Of a stretch of 64,000 bases of DNA, positions 44,091 to 56,827 are shown one piece after another (position 1 is the stretch's first letter; each line of letters begins with the position of its first letter). The translations under genes and the position numbers were made by a program. This DNA comes from Punica granatum. Taxonomy: Eukaryota; Streptophyta; Magnoliopsida; Myrtales; Lythraceae. Under the pieces are notes generated by a model. It worked only from the letters and a program-made list of their open reading frames with translations. It had not been told where the DNA came from and did no database searches. The stretch covers positions 14,508,001-14,572,000 of the forward strand of contig NC_045132.1 in NCBI RefSeq assembly GCF_007655135.1. The letters are read 5' to 3'.

Positions 44091-45597
44091 CGTGCCCACA
44101 TTCTCTCTATACAGAAGTTTTTCCTGTTGCAGTGTTCTGTGTATTCACTGATGCTTGTTTACTGGGCATAAGCTTTATCCTTTTCGCTTTGTCATCTCTT
44201 GATAATTCTAGCCTCTGTGAAGAAATAACAATTTCTACTTAGGATAAGAGATGCAGGATGTAAAATGTTCAGCTCTGTTGGTTTTTCTCATTCTCGAAAT
44301 TTTCAGTTCCCGACCTTTTTGGGTTGATCTTTTTAAACCTTAAAAATCAACCCAGAACCATTTAAGATGAAAAAAGAAAAATGTATGGTTTGGGTTTTTG
44401 GGTCAGTTTTTTGTGATCCAATCTTGATATTGCCATGTTCTTTTTTCCAACAAAGTAAAATCCTGGTGAAATGAAAAACATCAACTGTCCTCAACTGTGC
44501 CACTTATTACAGCAACCACATCGGATAACAAGTCCAACAAATTATGTCCAACAGAACACTTTTATTCAAACAAAATCATACTTTGCAGAATTAAATATAG
44601 CAATGGTCAGTCAAAAAGCATGAAATTATATATTGAGTATGAAAGTAAACATATATAATTATAATGAACTTGGGTGGGCTCTGTCTCTATGGGTTCTTAT
44701 TTTGGTACCCGATTTTTTCTGGTTGGGCTCTATTGGGTTTATTGGTTTTCTGGATTTCCGGTTCTTTTCTTACATCCCAGCTGGTATTCCTTTTTTTCTA
44801 AACCTGTAGTGCTCTTGAGGTTGGAGGATCTCCGAGGTTGTTCTAATTTTGGAGAGACCCTGGCTTTATGCCTGAAAGAGATGCTCATGTCCAGAACACT
44901 TTCATGCCATTTCATTCTCAAAATATCTATCCGTATGGCCTATTTGTGCATGAGCTCTTGAGTCTGTTGTCATGTTAGAATTTTGAACCGGGAATGGAAA
45001 TTTATGCTTCCTGTTTTCGTACAATTCTAGTCGACCGATAATGCTTGTATCGAAGTGCACTGCAAAGGCGATTGATTAGTTATGCAGGTTCGTCAGTTTT
45101 CCGCTTTGGTTCACATATGATTTTCTGTTTGTTTACCTGGGATTACATTGACTTTGATTGGTAAAGGAAGGACCGTTCGCTTGAAACCAGATACTGATTT
45201 TTAAGGATGGTGCATTTCCTCCATTGCTGGGATGGGTGTATTCCGGGCTCCGAGAGTATCACCTTGCTCGAGACTTCGTGAGTCATGCTTCAAAACTTGT
45301 TTTATCTCATTGAACAACGGTGGAAAGTAAATATGGCCGTGATGGGTCTGGTATACAAGAAGTTATAGCACTACGCAACTCTTGCTCGCACTTCTTTTAT
45401 AGAAACTTGGTGCGACATTACATTACTACGTTAGATTACACTTACTGGTCGACGTGCCGAAACTAATACTGATCACGACGACACTTCAAAGGTACGCACG
45501 TAGTACTTGTACAAAGCTAGCTCCTCAATTGCAGAACCATCAATGAGTCAGTGCTTTTGGTTGTTGCTTATCTATATCTTATCTGCATATTCAATTG
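44091..45597. other. Convergent intergenic region (3' UTRs)
   Basis: Between the stops of the p31comet-like gene (+) and the TT8-like gene (-). No further gene is supported. The open frame 44674-44961 has no domain match. Part of each end must be 3' UTR, but no poly(A) signal could be assigned firmly. Confidence 0.5.
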
Positions 45598-48500
45598 CTA
45601 AGAGTCAGTGTGGGGTATAAGCTGTTGGATTGCCCTTTTCACCTCAACGATGCTTGCTTTCTTCCCATTTAAATTCTCCTTCACCTGTGAGCCAATAAGT
45701 AATTAAGGTAAATCGGTGTCTATTCTATCATCGATTAAGTCTTATTAATGTGGCTAAATGAGATGGGTCGTATATAGTACCTTGGCTCTCAATTCTGCCA
45801 CGAAGAACCCGTTAGTGAGAGACGATTGGACTGCAGTTATTTCGATCCTGAGTTCTCGGAGCATCTGCATGACATCGAGCAGCAAACCCTCTTTGTGTGG
45901 GCATTGTAGTTCGATTAACCCATCGCTCTCTATGATCGAGACCTGCACGCTGGTTTCCATCGGTGCCGGTGCTGGCGGCGGCAGCGGCAGTGGCGGTGCT
46001 TGGGACTCCACAGCTTTCGGCTTTGCCCCGCCATTACCCTCTACGATTCTCATTTTCCTCTTTTCCGTCGCCAACGGGGCCATGCGGGCAGCCCTGTCAA
46101 CGCTGCCGGACCTCTGGGGTTCTCCGATCTGCCTTGACCTCTGGTCTGCCTCCATCTGTCTATTCTTTGCTTCAAGGTCCTGAATCTTCTTGCGCAACTG
46201 CTTAACGTACTCGATCGTGTCGCCCAATATTGAGGCCTTGTCCATTTTGGTGACAAACGGGACCAGGGACCTCAATATAATGAATCTCTCGTTCAGCTTC
46301 TCCCGGCGCCGTCTCTCTGCCAGCACATGGTTAGCGCTCGGCTCATCCTGCTGAGTGCCCTTGCGGAACCGGGTTGAGGATTCGCCATCCCGGGATTTGG
46401 GTGAGTGCTCATCCCTGTACTTGTTATGCAGGAATGGCACGCTGAACAGAATGTACTTGAGGAGCCACTGGGACGTGCCCTCTGCTGGGACATGGAGTAG
46501 GTGGTCGGCCCGGGTCGACCACTTAGAGAATGCCGACTGAGCCGAGTACGAGACATAGCTAGTCGATGATATCTCTGCCCATCTGTTTGGCTGGCTCTGG
46601 AGGATGGTCGAGATGGTCTGAGAGTAGTGCGTATCCTCTTGTGACAGTTCATCCAACTGCGGAGGGCCTACATTGAGCACCGACAACACAATATGTGTCA
46701 TTGCAGATACGCACCGACATCGGTTAGTACATACAACAGTAAATGTGAAATGTGGCAATCGATGATACTATCGCGATTAATTAATGACAATCATCGAGAA
46801 GGGAGGCCGAAGCGGGATACCCGAGGTTTAATGTACAATAAACATTTGATTGTAAAATTGCTGTTCTTTCTAAAATGAGATGGGATTAGTTGAGACATCG
46901 CTTGTCCTCAAACAGAAAAAGTTTGATACTTTGCATGATTTGGTGGGGACCAGGCAGAGACCACGAAATCACAATAATTCTTTCACTAAATTATCATTTT
47001 TTGCCTCTTTCTTTATTAGCTAATAATAATGCATATGTACTAATTAAACATAAATAGTACATTTACATATATAGTATATATATATATTATATAGCATATA
47101 TGCTATAGTTGGAAACCAACGCGCCTTGAAGGCAAGTGGGAAGGTTTTGTCTCCCCATATTTTATTGTTTTTTTTTTATCTTTTATTTTTTTTTGGTGAA
47201 TGTGCCTTTTCTTTTTTTTTTCTCCCTTTGATCTTGATGAGGAAAAATTGTTTTGGTCAGGCTCAGACGACCTAATGTAGGGACAAAACGGAGAATATAG
47301 GGTGACTTTTACTTGAGAAATAGGGTTGGCATCAGAAAAAAGAGATATATCGGTCCATATATTTTGGCTCAGAAAAAAAAAGATTTCGAATTTAAATTTT
47401 GTAAATGGAAAATATTGACGATGGAGAAAATTTTAATTTTAATCTGAATTGATCTGTGGCTATGGAGTTTCCAAATACTAGGTGTTGTGCAAGGAAAAGA
47501 AGATGCCGAGCTTCATGGCTGGCATCTACAATATATATTGTACACGTACGTATGCATATGTATATGTGTATATGTGCGTGTATAGACTGATCCCAAGAAG
47601 TGAAGTAGGGTTGTTTTCAATTTATCGAATAGTTTTAGAGTTGTCTTAAAATGTAACCGGTAGCTTATGACAGTGTTTCGAGTAATTCCCTGCAGCTGCA
47701 GGTTTAGTACTACATGTCATTGTCATGGAATGACCTTAAGAAGATGTTCATTCTATACATATACATGTATGTGCGTTATATAACCATATTTTTGCTAAGA
47801 ATACAAGGTGGGATATCTATGTACGAACTTCATCTTATTACTTATATACAATGATAGGAAAAAAAAAAAAAGAATGATGGTATTATAAAATGTGCGTCTT
47901 AGAACTTGCCCTGCAAGTTATATTATTTTGTTCCATTAATATCAATTTCGTTATTATCATTTTTGCTGTTATTGCTGCTGCTACTGTTGTTATTATTATC
48001 AGTGTCATTATTTTATTACAAAATAATGCGTTGAATCATTTAAATTTTGATAATAAAAGGACTTTAACTAGAAAGTTAGTTATTACCTGATGGTGGACCT
48101 TGAAGGCTGCTTCTCAGGGGATCTTGCATCATCTGCCACCTCCGGCTCGACTCGGCCCTGAATGAATCGATTCGTCGCTGGTGGTCTGCCTGGTTAATGT
48201 TGCCTGCTTGGTTCACTGTCAGCATGTGAAAATCTGAATCCAGATTGTTCGACGCATCATCGGGTGAGCCGAGCCGAATGTCCTCTGACATCTCGAGCTG
48301 CATGAGCTCGCTCTGTTCGGCTGCCCCAACCACGCCGGCTTGCGGGTTCTGACCTACTGCCTGTCGGCTGGCGGCTTGGCCAGTCTCAGCCTCGGAGTCA
48401 GACTCAGCCTCGTCTTCCTCTTCCTCGTCCTCCTCCTCATCATCTGCTGCTTGGTGAGCAGCCACTGGGGGATCCACAGCAGCTGCAGCGTACACAATAG

Positions 48501-51500
48501 AGGGGACTGGCGGCGAGTTGAAACGAGGGTGGTCGGAGGACGTTGCGGGATTGGAGGTGGAGTGCTCCGAGAGGGCCGGCTTTGGTGGAAGAGGGGGTTG
48601 GTGGTCGATGAAGAAGCTCTTTACATGGGTTGTAAATCCAATGTCCTCTTGTATCTGAAATAACGGCCATTCAAGATTAAACATTGCAACTATATTTGGT
48701 CGTAGTATGAAATATTAAAGTAATTTTATTTTGTCCACCGAAAATAAAGTAATTTTATTTTAAGTTAATTTGCCCTAGTTTTATTTTTACAGATTATAAT
48801 TCAAATAGAATATAAGTGCAAGATATTAATGTTATTTATTTATTTTTTCCGGTGTACTTATTTTCTAATATTTTGCGTAGATAATAGCTCAATAAGACGA
48901 AGAAACTTAGGTTGTGTTTAGTTAGGAGTAATATTCATTACTCTACTTCACTTTAACTCAATTTATCTTCAATTCAACAATACAATTATTACTTTTATTT
49001 TCTTTTTCAATTTTTTTTATCTTAACTACCGTTTAATTCAATTTTTAATTCTAAATTTTCTCAATTATTCATTACTTTTTCTCATAATTCAACAACATAA
49101 TCATTATAATCGCAAATAAATATAATTATTTATAATTGTAATGAAGTGAAGTTCCAAACAAAACCTCAGATGTTCTTTTTTTCTTTTCCTTCTATGAGGC
49201 ATGAGGTGTTCACACATCTTGTTCAATGATATTAATTCCCATTGAGGCATCAACTTTATCCTAACCACGGGTACATAATTATTTTATATAATTCTTAAAT
49301 GTTACAGGAAAAGAACGTCATCAGTTTATCGAGGAGACAGAAAACCCATATTGAAGCTTAAAGGTTGTAACATTCTATAAATTTGTGTTATTTAAAGTTA
49401 AATGGATAGTTTTCTCTTATGCTTCACAAAAACAATTGGAGGAAGACTTTTTATTTCTCTATATAAGTAAGTCACAAGGCGTGGCAAAGATGAACACACT
49501 TAAAGTGTTGTTTGGATAAACTTTCCGCGTAAGGAAAAATTTAACCCGACTTATGCTCGTTAATATATTGGTATGCATTGGCCTACAATTTAAATTGTCA
49601 AAATGAGTTAGCAAAACTGGAATTTGAACAAATTACGATGTTCATGTTATGAGAGGGGTCATGTTGAGTAACATATTAGAAAGATCATCATCATATCAAT
49701 GTAGAAAGTTTATTATTATAATTACCCTTTCTGTTGTCCCCAGCTCCACGACGCCGTCTAGCAGAGGAATGCACACAACTGTCTGTAAAATAAAAATAAT
49801 AATTATTATGAAACAGTGTCTTTTGTCAGTTCCCCAAGTCAACGGAAGATTAATTAATTAAATAAATAAGAACTTCCATTTCGAAAATCATAAAAATTCA
49901 TTTTTTTTTTAAGATTCCTTGGACTACCAAATGGTCAAAGCTTTGGCTTTTAGACGGAAGGAGAGGTTTACCTGGATACGAGCGCTCTGTGTGCCGTACC
50001 GAAGAATGGAAGTTGAGAACCAAATTTGAGAATAGAAGGAAGACAAATATTAAAGAACGGTCAATAAAGTATATGTCAAGTAAATCCCATAATAATGTAT
50101 GAATATATTATACAGCTGTCTTGTCTATATTATTTATATACATTCTGTACTGTATGTATTGAACCAAGATGTTCTCATGGATAGAGATGCACATGCACAA
50201 TTTAATTCGTGGGTTCATTAATTCGCATTAGCTTTACTTGAGGTAGGGTTCTATATTATATATATTAACCAGATTTTGTTTTAAAATAATTAAGATCAGC
50301 ACATCTAGGGTTTTCGTATTGCTAGAAGATTCGAGAGTATCTTCTGACAATAAGTTAGAACTTCGACATTAAAAATTATTTTTTTTTATTGGGCTTCGGC
50401 CACTAAATGCACCGAAAAAAAAATATTTTTTTGAATAAATGATGTAACTTTCATTAATAAAAAAATTGTACGACAATGAAAATTAAAAAAAGTGATGAAC
50501 AGTTGAACATTGGGATTTCGGTTTATGACGAAGATGATGGAATGCGCTCTAATGTTTCTTTTTTCTTCACATGCATGCATCACATACCCCCGTGATTTCA
50601 GACTGGAAAAAGTAATGATGGAAAGATTAAGCATTACTTGACTATATAATTCGTAGCATTACCTTGGCTAAGATAGCTCTTGAAAATGTCTTGCTATCAA
50701 CTTCGTTTGCTCCGGTGAGCCATACATGCTGCCTCCTCGCGTATGCTTTCCCCGGTAACCTGCAGAAGCACGAGTCCAACTTTATTACTGATGTAATTAT
50801 CGAAACATATTCAGTTAGAACAAACTAAATTTTAGAAAGTATATCCCGTTTTCATATTTTCACAAATATTATACTATGTGTGTATAGTTTAAGTTATCCT
50901 TCTCTATTGGGCACAGGCAAAGCAGCCCTAAGTCATATAAATGCTCCAATTTAAAAGGGAGATGGGATAGAGAGAGGTATAGAACAGACTTAAATGTAAG
51001 TCCAGTCCAGCAGCAGTATCTGCTTTAGCAGAATTTGAATGGACATTAGCTATTCACTTTTACCAAAGGAGGCCTCCTTGGCAGGCAAATCTTGAGACTC
51101 CACTTCCAACTCTCTACCTTTTTTATTACTCTCCTTTCCTATCATCATCCCTCAATTCCATATTATACTGTAGTTAATACATGTCGATTTCTATTTCACA
51201 GTGTTCTAAGTCTAACCGGCCGGCCTTAGGATTTAGGTCCTTAAAAACAGGTTTTAGGGGACTCTGAAATCCCTCATCATGTTTTCGAGGCAGCACTTAT
51301 ACTATTATCATTAATGCCCACGGACGCCTCGGTTGATTTACCTCCAACTGCCCGGAACCCTAACAAAAGGCTTCCCGTGATATGACGTTATATTGCATCG
51401 AGCATGGAAAATATATCTAAGAAACCACTCACTGTGACTTCAAGGAGTTATTGTCAACACAAAAATACGTACATCAATGACATCGGTTTGAAGTTGAGAT

Positions 51501-53185
51501 TAGATTGATCATTTTCTTTTCAGAACTTATCGTACAGCTCTCGGCACTAAACGCGTCTTTTAAATTAGCAGTGTTTTAATCTAACCTATGTCAAAAGTAA
51601 TTTCCTACCATGGACAAACAAGGAAATTCTTTGCTCATAGTAGTCTTTTCTAATTAAGGGGCAATCTAAAGAGAACTGTCCTAACAGTCTCATTAACTCT
51701 TCTGAAGTGTGTGTGTGTACTTGCTTTTGTGCAATTTAAAGCACACAACTGTGTCCTCAATTGCTTTGATAGAACAGGAGAGAAGGTGGGCAGTTAAGCC
51801 CATTATTTCGATTTCCCTTCTTCTTATGGTAAGGAATTGAATTCCATGCTCTCCGAATAATTAATGGCACCCTATCTTTTGCGGTATTTAATAATCTCTC
51901 CACCCAAAAAACAATCAAAACCTAATGAGAACGAGAAATAATTGTGCAATACAGTAGCACGCGTTCTTATATGAAATTAAGAAATTTTGAATACAATATC
52001 CTTTTATTTAGGCTTCCTTAGTTATTTACTAGGTTCTTGGGCATATGGTCTTGTAACCGGAAAAAAATATAAACACGGCGAGGGCAAAGCTTGATTGGGG
52101 TTAACATTTATGGAAAAGTATCCATCTAGATGACAAGCAATGTAAAAACAAAAAAAGATGATCAAATTTTCACTCTTTCATAGCCCTGAAATCGAGTATG
52201 ACTCTTAAAAGCAATTTTTCGTTCAAGTAGATAGAAAATTAATCGTAATAAGGAAAAGGAAATTTTCACTCCAATTTCACATTTGAGAAAGGACAGAAGA
52301 TGTTCTAAGCTAAGTGCATTTAATTAAATAATTGGACTTACCCTACCCCGGGAGGAAATGAGAAAGAGACGCACATTAAGTAGAACCATTCTGTCTCGGT
52401 CAGGTCCTCGGGCGAGAGCGAGGCGCAAGGCCGCCTCGCAGGCTGGTTTGTCTCGCCGGCCGAGAGGGACTCGTAGAGCTCCCGGAGGTGCTGGCTTCTC
52501 TGCAGCGAGGCCTCCTCGGCACTAACTTCCATGGGCTGCACTGTCTTCCGTGTTTTGATTGGCCCGTTGTAGTACCCATCTCCCCATATTAAGATCCTTA
52601 GCATATAAAAGAGAAAGGAAATATTAATTCGTGGTGAAAACGGTAGCTCACATTGTCTAAAATTTTGCTATGAGCTAAATCACTGGATGATAAAGTTGGT
52701 TCGGATGTCATAACCTTTTCACTTAGGTAACATAAAAATTTACGTGAATTCTGAAAACTAAAATGCTGGAAAGGGTTTACAATTTCGCATATTAAATCTC
52801 CACCTTCACTTGGATTGAACTAATCAATGACTAGGCCATGTTCCCATTAACTCTACTACCCAAATGCAGCAACGCCAATTGATGCTAAATTGCTAATTAC
52901 TATAGTTTTGACCTGTAAGAACCCTCAAAAGGGTGACGAATTTCTGGGGCTAAATCCCGATATGCCGTAATCGAGTAAGACTATAGGCAGGATTGGGATG
53001 GTTCGTTGATCTTCCGAGCACTTGAAAACTAATGAAAATGGGTGGAAATAAATAGTATATGCAGTAGGAATATATAATTACCCTTGCTGAGGACAGATAT
53101 GCCAGAAGAGACTATAGGTCCATTTAACTGATTGGACCGCTGCCTGCAGCATGCTTTGAAGGCGGCTACTGGGCGGCACAGCCAT
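45598..53185 (-). CDS. TT8: TT8-type bHLH transcription factor (subgroup IIIf)
   Basis: Eight exons on the minus strand: 53185-53082, 52596-52342, 50759-50663, 49986-49972, 49782-49726, 48654-48087, 46667-45781, 45684-45598. All are GT-AG and in frame; 689 residues. The family pairs with R2R3-MYB and WD40 (TTG1) proteins and activates late flavonoid genes (DFR, LDOX/ANS, ANR) for anthocyanin and proanthocyanidin. N-terminal MYB-interacting region at residues ~1-190 (QSVKWTYSLFWHICPQQGIL; DLTETEWFYLMCVSFSFPPG; GKAYARRQHVWLTGANEVD; CIPLLDGVVELGTTE). Acidic tract ~247-268. bHLH ~478-527 with the E-box residues His479, Glu483 and Arg487 (NHVLAERRRREKLNERF). ACT-like C-terminus ~600-689. Start: the ATG at 53185 matches the family opening MAVPPSSRLQ. 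No break seen; probably functional. Confidence 0.95.
48905..49170. repeat. Probable hAT-type MITE in intron 5 of the TT8-like gene
   Basis: AT-rich block that opens AGGTTGTGTTTAGTTAGGAG and closes GAAGTTCCAAACAAAACCT, an imperfect inverted terminal pair. The interior has the CTCAATTCAACAACATAATC-type phrases also found in the block at 54683-55375. No clear target duplication. Confidence 0.55.
49972..49986 (-). other. 15-nt micro-exon (exon 4) of the TT8-like gene
   Basis: ACAG|AGCGCTCGTATCCAG|GTAAAC on the minus strand encodes Ser-Ala-Arg-Ile-Gln. These residues are needed to join exon 3 (...FSRAILAK) to exon 5 (TVVCIPLL) as in TT8/MYC1 proteins, so the micro-exon is well supported although automatic prediction would miss it. 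Confidence 0.9.
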
Positions 53186-53333
53186 TTCTCGACGGCCTTC
53201 ACCACCCCGGGAGGATGAGGGGGCCAGAGAGAGATGGATGGAGAGCGAGCCTGACTTATGGACTTATTGGATTTTTCAAACCGAACCTCTATCTACAATC
53301 CAACACAAGTACGCGCACGCGCTCGCGCGCGCA

Positions 53334-53371
<38 letters not shown>

Positions 53372-53860
53372 GCTCTTCCGCTTACGAGGCTATATGGAAG
53401 TTACGACCACCGGGAACATCGGAAGGGGAAGAGGAAGAGGCAAAAGTTTTAATTAGGAGGAGGGAGTGCGGGTAAATAGAAGCGCCAAGGAGGAGGAGGA
53501 GGAGGAGGAGGGAGCCATAGCCATCAGCATCACCAACCAAATATTCAAGCTAGAAATCAAACATCCTTTATGGTTGAACTGACGGAGAGGCTGGGAGAGA
53601 GACGGAGAGAGATGGAGGGATGGGATGGAAGGGAAGGTGCAGCTAAAAGCTCAAGTTCGATCGGGGAGGGAGAAGAACAGAAGGTATAGATAGCAGCAGA
53701 GAGAGAGAGAGAGATAGAGAGAGAGAGGAGAGAGAGAGACAGAGAGAGGGGCAGGTGACGGGAGAGGAAAAAGTTAGATGACTTTGAGGGAGATATGTGA
53801 GTCGCCCAAGAAATGCCACTAACTCATCACACTCCTATCTAAAATTATAATCTCTCTCTC
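53186..53860 (-). promoter_or_regulatory. Pyrimidine-repeat leader/promoter of the TT8-like gene
   Basis: Upstream of the ATG (in the sense direction) lie four simple-sequence tracts: (GCGCGY)n near 53311-53336, (GA)n at about 53335-53366, a CCT-type triplet run at about 53486-53512, and a long (TC)n-rich tract at about 53697-53750. TC-rich leaders are common in plant genes. No TATA box or E-box could be assigned with confidence. Confidence 0.45.
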
Positions 53861-54682
53861 CTATTCCCTTCCATTTGAAGGGTCGTTAGCAGTCCCTTTG
53901 GTTGGTGGATGCATAGAAAGAAAAATACGAAAAATGTTCTTTTTTTTTTCCCACCCTCTTCATGGTATAATTATAAGCTTTCGTGCACCATTATATTAAC
54001 TATCATAAGAGAAATGCAATTTCCTTAGAGATGCTGCCTTGTTTTCGTCATGATGATGCTTCGAAATTGGTGTCACGAGCACAAGCCTTTGACATGTCTG
54101 GGAAGTCGGGACGAGATTTCTCTATTTCCCTATTCGATATTTAAATGTGTAAAAGTAAGTGCTAGGAGAACTATGCGCGAGACAAATGCGTACATGATAA
54201 TTCAAATCTACCCTTTGATAGCATATAAAATTCTTACGAGGTTCATAAGTGATTAAAGCCATATCTAACCTAAAGGCTCGAACATTTAGCATAGATATGG
54301 GTATAATCACTCGTGAGCTCATGGAAAATTTTTTATATGGTATTGGAGCAAGCTTTAAGTGCGGATTTGAGCTTACCCCATGCCAAGCTTAGAATTGAGA
54401 GCAACTATATTGCGTCTCACGTTAGTCTACTTGCTCTTAGTATAGAAGAGAAAGCTCATCTCATGGTAGTCATTTCGAGCACAAGAGACAATTGTAAAGA
54501 GGACTACTCATTGCCACGTGAGGATGGACGGTGTTATAAGTCAAAAATAAAGGAACACCACACTAGACAAGTAGGAGAAATTCTAAATTTATATGAGATT
54601 TAGGAACCGCCACCTATCAATTTGAACTTTTGATTAGAATATGGTCTCACTTATAGGCTCAAGATAAATTTACAATGCTTTA
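53861..54682. other. Intergenic DNA upstream of the TT8-like gene
   Basis: No gene recognised. The open frames here (54050-54256, 54313-54603) lack domain matches. Phrases near 54310-54600 (GTATTGGAGCAAGC, CACGTGAGGATGGACGGTG) look like LTR fragments but could not be tied to any element in the window. Confidence 0.4.
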
Positions 54683-55375
54683 ATATGTTTGGTAACAAAA
54701 TTTAATTTTAGTTAACTTAACTTTATTTTATTTTTCTCTCAATTCAACAATAAAATCATTTTTTTATCTTTTTCTTCAAATTCTCTCTTATTTATTATTT
54801 AAATTAGTTTTTAATACAAAATTCTCTCAATTATTCAACATTTTTTCTTCAATTTCAACACTTTTTCCTCAAATAAAGAACACAATCATTACTTTTTTAT
54901 TTTATTCTTCAAATTCTATCATATATTTTTTCCAACTACTTTTGTCTTAATCTCCTCAAATCAAACTAAATCAAGCTTAATTTCATTACCAAACGACAGC
55001 TTTGTTTATTTATTAAATCATAATCTACTTAACTCTACTTTACTTTTCCCTTAATGCAACAGCATAATCATTATTTTTTTTTATCATTTTCTTCTATCTA
55101 TAATTAATTCTCTCACGTACTTTCTCTTTATAATTATTACAATTAATTTTTTAATACTAAATTTTCTCAATTATTCATTACTTTTTCTTCAATTTAACAA
55201 CATAATCATTATTTTTTTAATCTTCTTCTTCAATTTAATAATTAATTCTCTCATATACTTTTTTTAACCATAATTACAACTATTTTTTAATATTAAAATT
55301 TTCCAATCATTTTTGTCTTCATCCGTGGAAATACGTATAATCATACTTTATTCTGTTACCAAACGCCGCCTAAAT
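54683..55375. repeat. hAT-like MITE block, probably two elements
   Basis: Opens ATATGTTTGGTAACAAAATT and closes ATTCTGTTACCAAACGCCGC, inverted ends typical of plant hAT MITEs. Midway (about 54985-55000) TTCATTACCAAACGACAGC gives another right-type end, so two related elements may lie side by side. Interiors share CAACAGCATAATCATTA-like phrases with the block in TT8 intron 5. Confidence 0.55.
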
Positions 55376-55560
55376 ATAGTGAGGAAAGAGATGACGGATA
55401 TTAAAACGTGGTGGCCAAGAGTCGAAATCACGGGAGTGAATTATTTAGACTTACTCACAGAGTAATGTAGAACTCATCAATTTATAGGTTACACAAAATT
55501 TAGGTTAATTTGGTATATTAATCGTAAAATTTTCAATTAAAATCTTATATATCACCAATA

Positions 55561-55757
55561 AGGGTTGATTCAAGTGGTTCGACGCTTGGTTGATTCAAGC
55601 GATTCGACGCTTGATCCTAAGGTCTTGAGTTCGAATTTCGTGAATGAAGAAAATCCTTAATAGAAAGATATTTACCCCTTAGTAGGCTGAGTTGACTCAA
55701 ACTGGACTAGTTGGATCTGTTGGACTTTTGAATATCATGGTACACACTAAATAAAAT
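55561..55757 (+). repeat. SINE-like repeat, family B, with duplicated head
   Basis: GGTTGATTCAAGTGGTTCGA with CGCTTG is followed directly by a near copy (GTTGATTCAAGCGATTCGAC, then GCTTG), a 26-bp tandem duplication of the A-box-like part. GAGTTCGAATTTC (B-box-like) follows about 35 nt on. It ends with TATCATGGTACACACTAAA. Related to 18455-18600. Confidence 0.55.
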
Positions 55758-56812
55758 CTTAAATATATTAGGATATCGGATCTCAATCTTATTGTTGCTT
55801 ACTATATATATATTTTGTAATCTTTACACAAAAAAAAAACTTTTTAATATACTAACTTGTTAACTGTTAGTAAGTAATTTTAGGATATCAGGACACATTG
55901 GAGAGTTTTATAGTTTTACATATTTTTAAAGTGTATTGCACTTTTCATTAAATTTTTATTCCTTATAATTTATTGAAAATAAAAAATAAAAAATTAATTG
56001 AAAACATTGGCAACAACAGTATTGTCAACAACATCGAATAACACATGGAAGAAATTGTACTATGTATCTTTGTTGGGTATTTTAATTGGGGCTGTCTACT
56101 AGTCGGGTCAAATAAAAAATCAAAGCAAACCAAAGAATATTTAGTTCAATTCATCCTAATTCAGTTCGATTCTTAAAATTTCTTCTGTTCGATTTTGTGT
56201 TCGATTTTGGTTTCCCATTTCTGGGAATCAAACCGAAACGAAACCCTACGTTTCTGTAAACAAGCCAACTCTCCTCCTTCTTATTCTCAATAAAGCCCAG
56301 GCCCAAGACCCACTTCTTTTGTATTTTTTTTTCTTTTTTCTCTGGTAAACTTAAATTGCTGTCTCCTTTCTCTGCCCTCATGCAGCCAAAGCAACAACCA
56401 GCTAGCCACCCTCTCCGATTATCACTCCTTTGCTTGGCCGACTCGAAGAAGCTTGTCCGAGGCTTAGCAGCTTCACAATCTCTCCGACTCTCCTTTCATA
56501 TTTTTCTTGTGTGCATCTTTTCCTAGTTACTCCAGCCCTTGGGTGGCTGAACATTGCACATTTGTAAGTCCCTTCACACCATTGATCAGATAAAGAAATT
56601 GTAGGCATTTCATATAAAAAAAAATGTAGGCGATGGAACATTCGGGCCTGGCCCAATTGGAGGCCCAAAGGTGAAGAAGGCCTACAACGGAACCTTGGGG
56701 CATCTTTGGGGCATACGGGCCGCACAGCCCGAGATCACACAAGCTTAGTAAAGCCCATCTTCATTCGGGGGCTGCCTGGCTCATTAAGAATTGCAACACC
56801 CGATAACCTATC
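55758..56812. other. Intergenic DNA
   Basis: No gene supported. A segment at 56395-56800 is more GC-rich, with repeated GGGGCATCTTTGGGGCATAC; its open frames on the minus strand have no recognised domain. Confidence 0.5.
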
Positions 56813-56827
56813 CATGATTCCCTACAA

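Noticed and set aside
45758..46205. 141- and 80-residue frames on the plus strand
   Set aside because: They are complementary shadows of exon 7 of the TT8-like gene.
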